Shown piece by piece: positions 34,399 to 44,210 of a DNA stretch of 64,000 bases. The notes beneath the pieces were generated by a model. The model was not told the origin of the DNA. It saw only the letters and a program-made list of their open reading frames with translations, and made no database searches. Source of the DNA: Planococcus sp. MER TA 32b (lineage in GTDB: Bacteria; Bacillota; Bacilli; Bacillales_A; Planococcaceae); assembly GCA_023715185.1 (NCBI GenBank), contig JAMCAN010000001.1:744001-808000 (forward strand). Direction: 5' to 3'. The translations under genes were made by a program, and so were the position numbers. Numbering within the stretch: the first letter of the stretch is position 1; the number at the start of each line of letters is the position of its first letter.

Positions 34399-36597
34399 AT
34401 GAAAGGTAATAAGATGTTTAAAGCTTCGATTGCCGCTGCAATGACAGTGAGCATGGTGGGCTTGCAAGCGCCGCTGGCTGCAGAAGCAGCTGAAGGGGAT
34501 TTCGATTTAACGATCATGCATACGAATGACACGCATGCGAACTTGGAGGATGCTCCAAAACGCGCGACTCTTGTGAAGCAGATCCGCGATGCAAACCCGA
34601 ACAGCCTGTTGCTGGATGCTGGTGACGTTTTCTCTGGCAGTCTTTATTTCAACCTGTTTGAAGGTATGGCTGACTTGGAACTTATGAATTATATGGGTTA
34701 CGATGCAATGACTTTCGGTAACCATGAGTTTGACCTTGGAAGCAGTGAATTTGGACATCAGGCATTGGCTGATTTCGTCCAAGGCGCTGAATTCCCGTTC
34801 GTAGCATCAAACGTTGACTTCTCAGGCGACGATAAATTTGATGGCCTGCAGCACAATGTCTACACAGCTGATTATGGAAACGGCGAAATCTATGATGGGA
34901 TCATCAAGGAAATCGACGGCGAACAAGTCGGCATCTTCGGTTTGACAACTGCGGAAACTGCACAGATTTCAAGCCCGGATGCAATCGAATTCTCCAACTA
35001 CATTGAAGCTGCAGAAGAAGCGGTTGATGCTTTTGAAGCTGAAGGCGTAAACAAAATCATTGCAGTGACTCATATCGGTTACAACGATTCCGCACAATTC
35101 GACAATGACCTGTTGTTGGCTCAAGGCGTAGCCGGCATTGACGTTATCGTTGGCGGACACACACATACGAAATTAACGGAAGGCGTAGTTGTTGAATCAG
35201 GCGGCGAGCCGGTAGTAATCGTTCAAACTGGCCAATACAACTCTAACCTTGGACAAATTGATGTGACTTTCAACGCTGAAGGTGTCATCACTTCAACTGA
35301 AGGCGAAACACATCCTGTAACATTGCACGTGGTGGCTGACGCTGAAGCTGACGCTGATGCGACTGCTATTCTTGCAGATTACAAAACAAAAGTAGATGAA
35401 TTCCAAAATGAATCAATCGAAGCTTCTACGGAAGTATTCCTTAATGGTGGGCGCAATGAAGGCGGAGTCCGTTCTTCAGAAACAAACCTTGGGAACGTCA
35501 TCACTGACGGAATGCTGCACACTGCGAAAAAAATTGATCCTGATACTGTAATCGCTGTTCAAAACGGCGGCGGTATCCGCGCTTCAATCGACGTGGGCGA
35601 CATCACTTACGGTGAAGTATTGACAGTTATGCCTTTCGGTAACTCATTGGCAATCATGGATTTGACAGGTTCTGAGCTGAAAAGAGCTTTGGAACACAGC
35701 GTAAAAGATTTCCCTGCTGAAAGCGGCGGGTTCCTGCATGTGTCTGGAATGGAATTCTCGTTTGATCCATCACAGCCGGTTGGAAGCCGTGTAACTTCAG
35801 CAAACGTAATTTCTGAAGACGGTTTGCGCACGAAAATCGAAGACAGCAAAAACTACAAAGTTGCTACAAACACATTCACAGCTGCTGGCGGTGACGGTTA
35901 TACACCATTCGCTGAAGCATATGCTGACGGACGTGTAAGTGAGCCAGGTTTCATCGATTACGAAATGTTCATCGATTATGTTTCTGAATTGGAAGTCATC
36001 TCACCGATGCTTGAAAACCGCATCAACCCGACAGTTCCATTCAAAGACATCAACATGAAAGACTGGGAATACCCATTCGTTAAAGATATGTACTACCGTG
36101 GAATCATGAACGGTACGCAATTGGATACGTTCTCTCCAGACCGCAACTTGACGCGCTGGCAGGCTGTTACAATCCTGACTCGTGTTCCAGGATTGATTGA
36201 CGAAGATCTGGTTATCGAAGATTCACCGTTCACTGATATCTCGAACTTGCCGCAAGAGCGCCAGGATGAAATCCACGCAGCGTATGCAGCTGGATTGATC
36301 CAAGGCACAAACGCAGCAAACACGAAATTCAACCCGAACGCCAATATCTCACGCAAGCATTTCGCATTGTTGATCAACCGTGTATTTGAAGACATCAATG
36401 GCGATGCTGAATATGATGAAAATGCTCCATACAGCGACACAGCCAAATTGACTGCCGAAGAGCAGGAAGCTGTTACAATGCTTTACAACTACAGCATTGC
36501 AACTGGTTACGATGGAAGATTCATGCCAAGCAAAAACGCTACTCGCGCTGAAGCGGCTAAAATGTTCTCATTGTTCATGCCTTACACAGCTCAATAA
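34399..36597 (+). CDS. SLH-anchored 5'-nucleotidase / metallophosphoesterase
   Basis: This 732-residue secreted enzyme has a signal peptide ending near AAEAA. The metallophosphatase motifs run in order: IMHTNDTHANLE, LDAGDVFSGS, TFGNHEFD, VTHIGYND and VGGHTHTKL. Then comes the 5'-nucleotidase C-terminal domain (about 330-540; QNGGGIRASI, and the nucleotide-stacking region NTFTAAGGDGYTPF). Three SLH repeats end the protein; their signature positions read LTRWQAV, ISRKHFA and ATRAEAA, so only the last is canonical. It releases phosphate from extracellular nucleotides. It is followed by an SLH nuclease gene, with which it could act in sequence. Confidence 0.94.
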   Translation: MKGNKMFKASIAAAMTVSMVGLQAPLAAEAAEGDFDLTIMHTNDTHANLEDAPKRATLVKQIRDANPNSLLLDAGDVFSGSLYFNLFEGMADLELMNYMGYDAMTFGNHEFDLGSSEFGHQALADFVQGAEFPFVASNVDFSGDDKFDGLQHNVYTADYGNGEIYDGIIKEIDGEQVGIFGLTTAETAQISSPDAIEFSNYIEAAEEAVDAFEAEGVNKIIAVTHIGYNDSAQFDNDLLLAQGVAGIDVIVGGHTHTKLTEGVVVESGGEPVVIVQTGQYNSNLGQIDVTFNAEGVITSTEGETHPVTLHVVADAEADADATAILADYKTKVDEFQNESIEASTEVFLNGGRNEGGVRSSETNLGNVITDGMLHTAKKIDPDTVIAVQNGGGIRASIDVGDITYGEVLTVMPFGNSLAIMDLTGSELKRALEHSVKDFPAESGGFLHVSGMEFSFDPSQPVGSRVTSANVISEDGLRTKIEDSKNYKVATNTFTAAGGDGYTPFAEAYADGRVSEPGFIDYEMFIDYVSELEVISPMLENRINPTVPFKDINMKDWEYPFVKDMYYRGIMNGTQLDTFSPDRNLTRWQAVTILTRVPGLIDEDLVIEDSPFTDISNLPQERQDEIHAAYAAGLIQGTNAANTKFNPNANISRKHFALLINRVFEDINGDAEYDENAPYSDTAKLTAEEQEAVTMLYNYSIATGYDGRFMPSKNATRAEAAKMFSLFMPYTAQ

Positions 36598-36610
36598 GGC
36601 GATAAGCTTA

Positions 36611-36843
36611 GAAAAGCGGAAGCGCCCGTTAAGCTCTGAAAGGCATAAGACAGAATAGCGGAGTACAGGTGGATTGCTACTGCAAGAGGGCAGTTTAAAA
36701 CCATGCTCCTGCATCGCTTCGCTGCTTCGTCGCAAAGACTCAGCCTCGCAAGCGTCGGCTAATGTCTTCACAGCTGGGCTGGCTAATGTCTTCACAGCTG
36801 GGCTGGCTTATGACCCGAAGAGCTGGGTCGCTGGAGTCTGGAC
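36611..36843 (+). repeat. Element F copy 1 with an inserted E-type core
   Basis: It starts with GAAAAGCGGAAGCGCCCG and GGCATAAGACA and ends with TTATGACCCGAAGAGCTGGG then CTGGAGTCTGGACA. The same two ends occur at 49553-49710. Between them sits the E-family core (CTCCTGCATCGCTTCGCTGC, reverse orientation) and a 24-base direct duplication starting at 36757 and 36781 (GGCTAATGTCTTCACAGC). It fills most of the gap after the nucleotidase gene. Confidence 0.8.
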
Positions 36844-36912
36844 ATAGCTTCGCTCTTCCAAAGCTATTAAAAAGTTTTAAAATTTTTTATACTTTCTTAT
36901 CTAGTTAGAAAA

Positions 36913-36944
36913 GCAGCCTCTTCCAATAGGAGGGGCTGCATTTT
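36913..36944 (+). terminator. Probable terminator between nucleotidase and nuclease genes
   Basis: GCAGCCTC pairs with GAGGGGCTGC (two bulged bases) and is followed by four T. It would separate the two SLH genes. Confidence 0.6.
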
Positions 36945-37020
36945 ACTGGTAGATTTCCATTTATTCACCTTTGGATTTGATAACTGTAATAATCTTTCAC
37001 AACATTGAGGAGTGAAATCA

Positions 37021-40000
37021 TTGACGAAAAGTTCGTTTGGTAAATTATTTCTAAGTTTCCTGTTGGTTATTTCCGCAGTCCTGCCATATGCGGCGACACA
37101 GGCGGATGCGGCTGAAGCTATTTCAGTAGCGGACGCGATTGCGAATAACAGCGGTGAAGCTACAGTCAACGGTTATATAGTAGGTACTGTCATCAGCGGT
37201 GGAAATTATGATCAGGAAGCTCCGTTCACAAGTGCCACAAATTTGGCGCTGGCGGATTCACCGGATGAAACAGATCCGGCGAAAATTCTAACAGTTCAAT
37301 TGCCATCAAATTCTGATGTAAGAAAAGCATTGAACTTAGTGGACAACCCAAATATGTTCAAAGCTGAAGTAACAATTACTGGTAACCTTGAAGCTTATTT
37401 CTCAGTTCCAGGCCTTAAATCTCCAACCGATTTCTCAATCCTTTCCGAAGGCGAAGCTCCACCTGAACCTACAATTGTAGATTCAGTATTGGAAGCACGC
37501 GCTTCAGTCGGTGAATTGATCCAAGTGGAAGCAACAGTAACAACTGGCATGGGATTCTGGGGCGGAAACGCGTTTTACGTCCAGGATGACACTGCTGGTA
37601 TCTACGTCTACACAAGCAGCGCAGATGTAGCAATAGGCGACAATGTACTTTTGACAGGTTCGGTTTCCGAGTATAGCGGCGAATTGCAATTGCAGCCGAA
37701 TACGGTTGAAGTCGTTTCTTCAGGGAACGACTTGCCTGCAGTACAGTCAATCGACCCGACAGGAGTCAATGAAGACACGCAAGGTGAATTGATTGAACTG
37801 AAAAACGTAACGATCTCAGGCTTGGAAGCTGTAAATGATTACGGAACTTTCGAATTTACAGCGACTGACGAAGACGGCAACGCTGTTGTTGTCCGCAACG
37901 ACAACCGCAATGGCCTTTTGTTTGACCGCTTTACACAGCAATACAAGAATGGCGACGTAATCCACGTTACAGGGATCGCTTCGAAATTCAACTCTACATT
38001 CCAAGTGAAAACGCTTGGTCTTGAAAGTTTTGACCTTGTGAATAAACCTGCTGTTTACGCAGATGTTTTCCCGGGTGTTGTTTCTGAAGGCACTGAAATC
38101 GTTCTTCAGTCCGGCTGGGAATCCGTCACAATCTATTACACAGTTGATGGCAGCACGCCAACAGCTTCAAGCACGGAATACACGGCACCAATCACGCTTT
38201 CAAAAGATACAACGATCAAAGCGATTGCTGTAGGAAGCGAAACTTCTGATGTCTTCACGTTCGAATACACTGTATTGAAAACTGAAGACCTTAAAATCCG
38301 TGACATCCAGGGAGATGGGCATTACTCGGATTATGAAGGTGCAGATGTTAAGGAAATTCAAGGCGTAGTTACACATCTCTATAACTCAGCAAACTTTGTC
38401 ATTCAAGATGTTAATGCCGATGATGACTTGACGACTTCTGAAGCAATCATGGTCAACATGCCTTCAAACGGAATGGCTGTAGGTGACCTTGTCACTGTTG
38501 CAGGTACTGTTGAAGAGCATTTCCAGGAAGGCTATTCGGATATGCGCGACAACGATTTACCGATTACGCGCATCCGCGCTACTGACGTATCAAAAGATGG
38601 AACAGCTGACCTTCCTGAACCGATTGTAATCGGTGAAGACGTTATGCCTCCATCAGAAAATATCGACGACGACAAATTGACTTCATTCGACCCAACTGAA
38701 GATGGAATCGATTTCTGGGAATCTCTTGAATTGATGTATCTTGCAGTGCCGAATGCACAAATTGTCGGACCGCAGAACTACGGCGAAGTGGTTGTAGTCG
38801 CTGAAAATTCTCCGAAAACTGAATTCCATAAGCAAGGCGGAATTTTGATTTCTGAAAATGATTACAACCCTGAAAAAATCACAGTTGATTTTGACAACGA
38901 GAGCTTCGTTGCAAAAGCTGGCGATTCATTCGACGGGACAATTACTGGCGTTATGGGCTTCGGCTTCGGCAACTACAAGCTTTGGACAAAAGAAGAAAAC
39001 CTTCCGACGTTTGTAGAAGGCGACACTGCTCCAGAAACGACGTGGATCACTGCTGACGAAGAGAAATTGACAGTAGCCACGTATAATATGGAGAACTTCT
39101 CTGCTGACCCTGGCCATACATCGGACGAAAAAGCTGCACGCATCGGTGAATCATTCGTTGAAAACTTGAACTCTCCTGATGTTGTTGCATTGGTTGAAGT
39201 CCAGGACAATGATGGACCGATTGAGTCAAATGACAGCGATGCATCCGAGAGCTATGAGCGTCTGATTGCGGCTATCGAAGCTGCAGGCGGACCGACTTAT
39301 GCTTGGACGGACATCGCTCCTGAATACAATCAAGACGGCGGACAGCCAGGCGGTAACATCCGTGTAGGCTTCCTTTACAACCCTGAGCGCGTAACATTTG
39401 CTGAAGGTGAAAAAGGCGCATTTGATGAGGACAACACTTGGGTGGACGGCGAATTGGCCTTGAATCCTGGACGCATCGATCCAAAAAATCAACCAGGCAC
39501 GCGCAAACCGCTTGCTGCTCAATTTGATTTCCAAGGAGAGAAAGTCGTTGTCATCGCAGCTCACTTGAATTCTAAAGGCGGCGACCAGCCTTTATTCGGA
39601 CAGAACCAGCCTCCATTCCTTGGATCTGAAAAAGAACGAATCGGTCTTGCGACAATGATCAACGACTTCATCGTTGAAGGCCAAAAACAGGATCCGGATC
39701 TGAATGTTGTCGTAACAGGCGACATGAACGATTTCGAATTCACACCGGCTCTTGAGGCATTGAAAGGCGATATTCTGGTGAATAAAGTCGAAGATGTGCC
39801 GCTTGACGACCGTTTCTCTTATTACTACCAAGGCAACTCGCAGGTCCTTGACCATGCGCTTGTAACGAAAAATATTGCTGAACAGACTGAAATCGATATG
39901 GTCCACATCAACTCGATGTTCATGGAAGAGCACGGACGTGCATCTGACCATGACCCAGTGTTGATCCAGATCGACTTCACACAAGAAGAGCCGGAAGAAC

Positions 40001-40563
40001 CAATCAAGAAAATGCCGTTTACAGATGTGAAAGTGACTGACTGGTCATACGTTTACATCAAAGATCTTTTCGACAGAGGGATTGTAAACGGTACGACTGA
40101 AACGACATTCTCGCCGGACAGAAGTCTGACTCGCTATCAGGCAGTGACAATTTTGACTCGTATCCTTGAATTGGATACTGAAAATGCACCGAAATCTCCG
40201 TTCAAGGATATTTCAAGATTGCACGAAGATCGCCAAAACGAGATCAATGCCGCTTACGCTGAAGGCTTGATCACAGGTAAAACAGCAACGGAATTCAGAC
40301 CGCATGAGTTCATCTCACGCGCTCACTTCGCATTGCTGCTGGACCGCGTCTACACAATGAAAAACGGCGATTACAAAATCGTCAAAATGGCTCCTTACTC
40401 TGACTTGAGCAAACAGACGAAAGCGGAAAAAGAAGCCATCACATTGCTTCACGACAAGAAAATCGTTGAAGGATACAAAGGGAAATTCAACCCGTTCCGT
40501 TCAACATCCCGCGAAGAAGCAGCGAAGATGTTCTCGCTGTTCCTGCCGTACGCATCTAAATAA
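37021..40563 (+). CDS. SLH-anchored extracellular nuclease, ExeM-like multidomain
   Basis: Start TTG 37021 is eight bases after GAGGAG; about 1180 residues. After a signal peptide (ending near TQADA) come a DUF6359-like segment, an OB-fold nucleic-acid-binding segment (about 155-320), a chitobiase C-terminal-like insert (TIYYTVDGSTPTASS), a second OB-like region, then an endonuclease/exonuclease/phosphatase domain: VATYNMENF, VVALVEVQDN, AAHLNSKGGD, VTGDMNDFE and ASDHDPVL. Three SLH repeats follow (LTRYQAV, ISRAHFA, TSREEAA), divergent in the same way as those of the nucleotidase. It likely degrades extracellular DNA or RNA at the surface. Confidence 0.92.
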   Translation: MTKSSFGKLFLSFLLVISAVLPYAATQADAAEAISVADAIANNSGEATVNGYIVGTVISGGNYDQEAPFTSATNLALADSPDETDPAKILTVQLPSNSDVRKALNLVDNPNMFKAEVTITGNLEAYFSVPGLKSPTDFSILSEGEAPPEPTIVDSVLEARASVGELIQVEATVTTGMGFWGGNAFYVQDDTAGIYVYTSSADVAIGDNVLLTGSVSEYSGELQLQPNTVEVVSSGNDLPAVQSIDPTGVNEDTQGELIELKNVTISGLEAVNDYGTFEFTATDEDGNAVVVRNDNRNGLLFDRFTQQYKNGDVIHVTGIASKFNSTFQVKTLGLESFDLVNKPAVYADVFPGVVSEGTEIVLQSGWESVTIYYTVDGSTPTASSTEYTAPITLSKDTTIKAIAVGSETSDVFTFEYTVLKTEDLKIRDIQGDGHYSDYEGADVKEIQGVVTHLYNSANFVIQDVNADDDLTTSEAIMVNMPSNGMAVGDLVTVAGTVEEHFQEGYSDMRDNDLPITRIRATDVSKDGTADLPEPIVIGEDVMPPSENIDDDKLTSFDPTEDGIDFWESLELMYLAVPNAQIVGPQNYGEVVVVAENSPKTEFHKQGGILISENDYNPEKITVDFDNESFVAKAGDSFDGTITGVMGFGFGNYKLWTKEENLPTFVEGDTAPETTWITADEEKLTVATYNMENFSADPGHTSDEKAARIGESFVENLNSPDVVALVEVQDNDGPIESNDSDASESYERLIAAIEAAGGPTYAWTDIAPEYNQDGGQPGGNIRVGFLYNPERVTFAEGEKGAFDEDNTWVDGELALNPGRIDPKNQPGTRKPLAAQFDFQGEKVVVIAAHLNSKGGDQPLFGQNQPPFLGSEKERIGLATMINDFIVEGQKQDPDLNVVVTGDMNDFEFTPALEALKGDILVNKVEDVPLDDRFSYYYQGNSQVLDHALVTKNIAEQTEIDMVHINSMFMEEHGRASDHDPVLIQIDFTQEEPEEPIKKMPFTDVKVTDWSYVYIKDLFDRGIVNGTTETTFSPDRSLTRYQAVTILTRILELDTENAPKSPFKDISRLHEDRQNEINAAYAEGLITGKTATEFRPHEFISRAHFALLLDRVYTMKNGDYKIVKMAPYSDLSKQTKAEKEAITLLHDKKIVEGYKGKFNPFRSTSREEAAKMFSLFLPYASK

Positions 40564-40584
40564 GGATGCGGTTCAAATAAAGAG

Positions 40585-40617
40585 CGAGGCCCCCTGGGAA
40601 TGGGGGTCTCGTTTTTT
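40585..40617 (+). terminator. Terminator of the SLH nuclease gene
   Basis: CGAGGCCCCC pairs with GGGGGTCTCG (one G-U), followed by seven T. Confidence 0.93.
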
Positions 40618-40645
40618 TGTGGGGGAGAATGATGAAGAATTGAGC

Positions 40646-40775
40646 GAACGCCTGATTATTTCCCTGAGCGCCGGAATAAATTTTTGAACGCCCGATTATC
40701 ACGCTGAGCGCCTGAATAATTTCCAGAACGCCCGATTATCTCGCTGAACGCCCGAATAATTTCCTGAACACCGAT
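40646..40775 (+). repeat. Type C array: GAACGCCCGA every 20 bases
   Basis: Seven units start at 40646, 40666, 40686, 40706, 40726, 40746 and 40766, an exact 20-base period. Cores vary between GAACGCCCGATTAT and GAGCGCCTGAATAA, alternating roughly between units. No scaffold hairpins flank it. The rest of the gap to 41000 has a short GCTTTTCGCAGGCGAAAAGC hairpin (about 40888-40907) and nothing else recognisable. Confidence 0.9.
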
Positions 40776-41001
40776 ATCTGCCAAAAAAGGCATGCCTCAA
40801 CCGGGAAACTGCCTATAATTCTTTGATTGCCAGGCAAAATAGCACCCAACTTTAGCTTCCTTCTATAAAAAAGCGCGGATATGGATGCTTTTCGCAGGCG
40901 AAAAGCGAAAAACCGACAAGAAAACCGAGTTAAGAAGAGAGGGCATCTTTCATTTGCGTGGCATGTAGAGTAGAAGGGAAACTATAACGTTACGTCACAA
41001 A

Positions 41002-41041
41002 AAAACCGCACCCCTGCCAAACGAGGCGGGGAGCGGTTTTT
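41002..41041 (-). terminator. Terminator of the LTA-synthase-like gene
   Basis: On the minus strand AACCGCTCCCC pairs with GGGGTGCGGTT (one mismatch), followed by a run of T. Confidence 0.85.
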
Positions 41042-41045
41042 GGGA

Positions 41046-42929
41046 TTATTCTCTTACAGGCAGCGTCTTCATATACTCATCTGACAAGTATTCAAGATGC
41101 AGCACGCGGTCGTAATCTTCGCGGTATTGCTCGAAATCAGGGATGACTTCCTCGGTTTCAAGATCATAAGCTGTGCCGTCATCAAAGCCTTTTTCCGGGA
41201 TAAAGAGAATCTCTTCATTCCAGAATGAGCCGACGGGCAGATAGTAACGGGCGCCGAGAAGCGTTTCTTGGTGGTTCAGAACATCCTGGCCGAAAATGAC
41301 CATGTCATCGAGAGTTAAACCGAGCAGATTGGCGATCGTCGGCATCATATCGAGCTGGCCGATCTGCTGGTCGAAGGTTTCGCCTTCATCAGTGATGCCC
41401 GGCGCGTGAAGGATGAATGGAATCTTCAACCGGTCGATCGTCTTGTATTCATTGCCGAGCAATTCGCTCACCAAATCCACATCGTTCGGTTCGATCGCGC
41501 TTTGCTGGAGGCCGAAATGGTCGCCGTAGATTGCGATGACCGAGTTCTCGTAAATACCTTCTTCTTTCAACTTTTCAATAAAATCATTGATGACGCGGTC
41601 CATATAATTGATGGAAACAAGATATTCGCCTGTCAATGAGCCTTCGAAGTGTTTCGGCAATTCATATTGCTGGTGCTCTTCCGGTAAGTGGAACGGGTGA
41701 TGGCTCGTCAGGCCGATCAATTGTGTGTAAAACGGTTTGTTCTTCATATGTGATTCGCGGAGAACCGGCAACGCTTTATTGAACATCACTTCATCGGATG
41801 GTCCGATGCCGATCACGTCTTCATTGCCAAAAAATTCACCGTAATAATATTTCTCGATGCCAAGCGCCGGATACAATTCGCTGCGGTTCCAGAAACTGAT
41901 ATCGTCCGCATGGAATGTCGAAGTCGTGTAGCCTTCGCCTTTCAGCAGGCGCGGCAGACTCGGGAACGAGCGGTCAGCGAAAGTCTGGGCCGTCGGATTG
42001 AATGCCGTCGGGTAAAGTGATGTGTTGATGATAAATTCAGCGTCGGACGTATTGCCCGGGCCGGTTTGCTGCGCTGTATTCGGGAAATAGAAACTGTCTT
42101 CAACAAGTTTGTTGAAGTTCGGCGTTACTTCTTTGCCATCCAGTTCCAGCCCGACCGGGAAGCTCTGCATCGACTCGACTTGGATCACAATCAGGTTGCG
42201 GCCTTCCGCAGCGCCAAAAAACTTACGCTCGTCCGGCGGGATATAGTCCAAGCCTTTTAAATTGCGGATTTCTTCCATCAATTCGGCGGAATTCTCAACC
42301 GAAATATCCGTTTCAATGGTCGACTGGCCCTCAGGCCCAAGATAAATCTCGAGCGCTTCGTAATTCAAAATGCCTTTTTCCTGCGCCGCCAGCACGTTAT
42401 TCGAGATGGCTTCATCTTTATGCGCCTGAAAATTAACGAAAGAAACGATAATCGCCAATAAAAGAAGCGGGAGCACGATAAATTTCTTATTAAGCGAATA
42501 ATTGCTGATCGGATATTTGCGGATCACCAGCAGAATGGTCAACACGATAATCTCCGCGAAGAACAGGAAATAAATCGGCTTAATCAAAGCACTGACACTT
42601 TCATTGATTGTGCCGACCTGCCCCAATTGGAACAGCGCAAAATAAGTCACAATGCGGCCAAAGAAAGCGTGATACATCACGACTGCCAAAAACAGCGTCG
42701 AAAATATCAGATTGAGCAGCAGAAAAGCGCCCGGCTTCCATTTACCTGCGATCAACTCGATCAGCGTAGTGAAAATAAGGATATAACTCAACTCAAGCAC
42801 GAGTGCCTGCGAAATATCCGCCTCGCCGAACAGCAGATAGCGGAGGAAAATTATCTTAAGGACAAGTATTGCGGTAACTATAAATAAATGGCTCGTCAAA
42901 AACTTTCTAATATGCTCTTTTTTCATCAT
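41046..42929 (-). CDS. LTA synthase-family glycerophosphate transferase
   Basis: This 627-residue protein has five N-terminal membrane helices (to about residue 165) and an extracellular sulfatase-fold domain. Metal and catalytic positions match LtaS: Glu252 in VIQVESMQ, nucleophile Thr294 in GNTSDAEF, and YGDHFG late in the domain, with HADDISFWNRS and TSHHPFHLP between. Such enzymes polymerise glycerol phosphate from phosphatidylglycerol, or prime it, making lipoteichoic acid. The gene stands alone on the minus strand with its own terminator. Two adjacent ATGs (42929, 42926) are possible starts. Whether it is main synthase or primase is not clear. Confidence 0.92.
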   Translation of the reverse strand: MMKKEHIRKFLTSHLFIVTAILVLKIIFLRYLLFGEADISQALVLELSYILIFTTLIELIAGKWKPGAFLLLNLIFSTLFLAVVMYHAFFGRIVTYFALFQLGQVGTINESVSALIKPIYFLFFAEIIVLTILLVIRKYPISNYSLNKKFIVLPLLLLAIIVSFVNFQAHKDEAISNNVLAAQEKGILNYEALEIYLGPEGQSTIETDISVENSAELMEEIRNLKGLDYIPPDERKFFGAAEGRNLIVIQVESMQSFPVGLELDGKEVTPNFNKLVEDSFYFPNTAQQTGPGNTSDAEFIINTSLYPTAFNPTAQTFADRSFPSLPRLLKGEGYTTSTFHADDISFWNRSELYPALGIEKYYYGEFFGNEDVIGIGPSDEVMFNKALPVLRESHMKNKPFYTQLIGLTSHHPFHLPEEHQQYELPKHFEGSLTGEYLVSINYMDRVINDFIEKLKEEGIYENSVIAIYGDHFGLQQSAIEPNDVDLVSELLGNEYKTIDRLKIPFILHAPGITDEGETFDQQIGQLDMMPTIANLLGLTLDDMVIFGQDVLNHQETLLGARYYLPVGSFWNEEILFIPEKGFDDGTAYDLETEEVIPDFEQYREDYDRVLHLEYLSDEYMKTLPVRE

Positions 42930-43028
42930 TACCCACCTAGGAATCTCTATATTTTTGTCTCTCTATATTCTTCTGTAAATAATATGTAAAGTCAAGGTAA
43001 ACATAGAGTTAAGAGAGAGAGGGTGAGT

Positions 43029-43044
43029 TATTTCCCGGGAAATA
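43029..43044. promoter_or_regulatory. Palindrome TTTCCCGGGAAA, copy 2
   Basis: A 16-base perfect palindrome centred on CCCGGG lies about 100 bases upstream of the LTA-synthase-like gene. The central 14 bases equal the palindrome at 17698-17711. Confidence 0.4.
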
Positions 43045-43199
43045 TTTTTTGAGATCGGGGAGTGGGTTTGTGAAGGTAGTTTTTAAGATGGTAATGATTC
43101 TACTTATTATAGTAGAAACAATTGGGATGTGTGGCAGGAAGTGAGTCAAATCTCCAGCGGAAAAGCTGTAAAATCTTCATAACACAACAAAACACTAAC

Positions 43200-44160
43200 A
43201 AGTGAAAGATTGAACGGATGGCGGCAGAGCCGCCCACAGGGCAGTCCGCCAGCGAACTGCTTTCCATTTGAAGGCACTTTTCTCTTAGGTGAGAGCCGGA
43301 GGAGATGTGCGTTCGTAAGATAAGAATCGCAAACCGTAAAATACAACTCGAAAACCGTAAGATAAAAACACAAAATCATAAGATACCCGCCCAAAATCAT
43401 AAGATAGAACTTCACCTAAGCGAGTCAACCCACTCTTAAGAATGATCGGGCGGTGCATTCGCCACCGCCCCCTGGGCAGTCCGCAGGCGGACTGCTTTCC
43501 ATTGGAATGCACTTTTCTCATGGGTGAGAGCCGGAAGAAATATGAATTCATTAAGATAAGAATGACAAACCGCAAGATAAAACTCAAAAACCGAAAGATG
43601 AATACACAAAATCATAAGATAATCCCTCAAAACCATAAGATAGAACTTCACCTATGAGAGTCAACCCATTATTAGAATGATCGGGCGGCAATCGCCGCCC
43701 ACTGGGCAGTCCGCGCTGGCGGGGACTGCTTTCCATCTGAATGCACTTTTCTTTTGGGTGAGAGTCGGAGAAAAAGTGAATTCGTAAGATAAGAATCGCA
43801 AACCGTAAGATAAAACTCAAAAAAACGTAAGATGAAAATACGTAATCATAAGATAGACTCCGCAAACCATAAGATAGAACTTCACCTATGAGAGTCAACC
43901 CACTCTTAAGAATGATCGGGCGGTGCATTCGCCACCGCCCACTGGGCAGTCCGCGGGCGGACTGCTTTCCATTCCCATGCACTTTTCTCTTAGGTGAGAG
44001 CTGAAACAAATATGAGTTCGTAAGATAAGAACCACAAACCGTAAGATACAACTCGAAAACCGTAAGATAAAAACACGTAATCATAAGATAGCCGCCCAAA
44101 ATCGTAAGATAGAACTCCACCCAAGCGAGTCAACCCACTTATAAGAATGATCGGGCGACA
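43200..44160 (+). repeat. Type D: four tandem scaffold-plus-array modules, 21-bp core GTAAGATAA
   Basis: Four modules repeat about every 235 bases (the shared GAGTCAACCC starts at 43422, 43658, 43892 and 44127). Each has the type A scaffold (GGGCGGC/GCCGCCC-type hairpin, CTGGGCAGTCCGC, GCGGACTGCTTTCCATT, TGCACTTTTCT, GTGAGAGCCGG), then an array of five 21-base units. The core is GTAAGATAA or ATAAGATA instead of CTATACGAC; in the first array units start at 43315, 43336, 43357, 43378 and 43399. The arrays end in TTCACCTAAGCGAGTCAACC. No protein is encoded. It is the core of a 1.9-kb gene-free region. Confidence 0.93.
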
Positions 44161-44210
44161 ATCACCGCCACTTGCCGACTATCCCGATTCCTCTGCCGAA
44201 GCGATCCGCA

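Noticed and set aside
43584-44120. 178-codon minus-strand frame over the type D arrays
   Set aside because: It covers two array modules and the hairpin scaffold, has no credible start signal, and again follows from 21-base periodicity.
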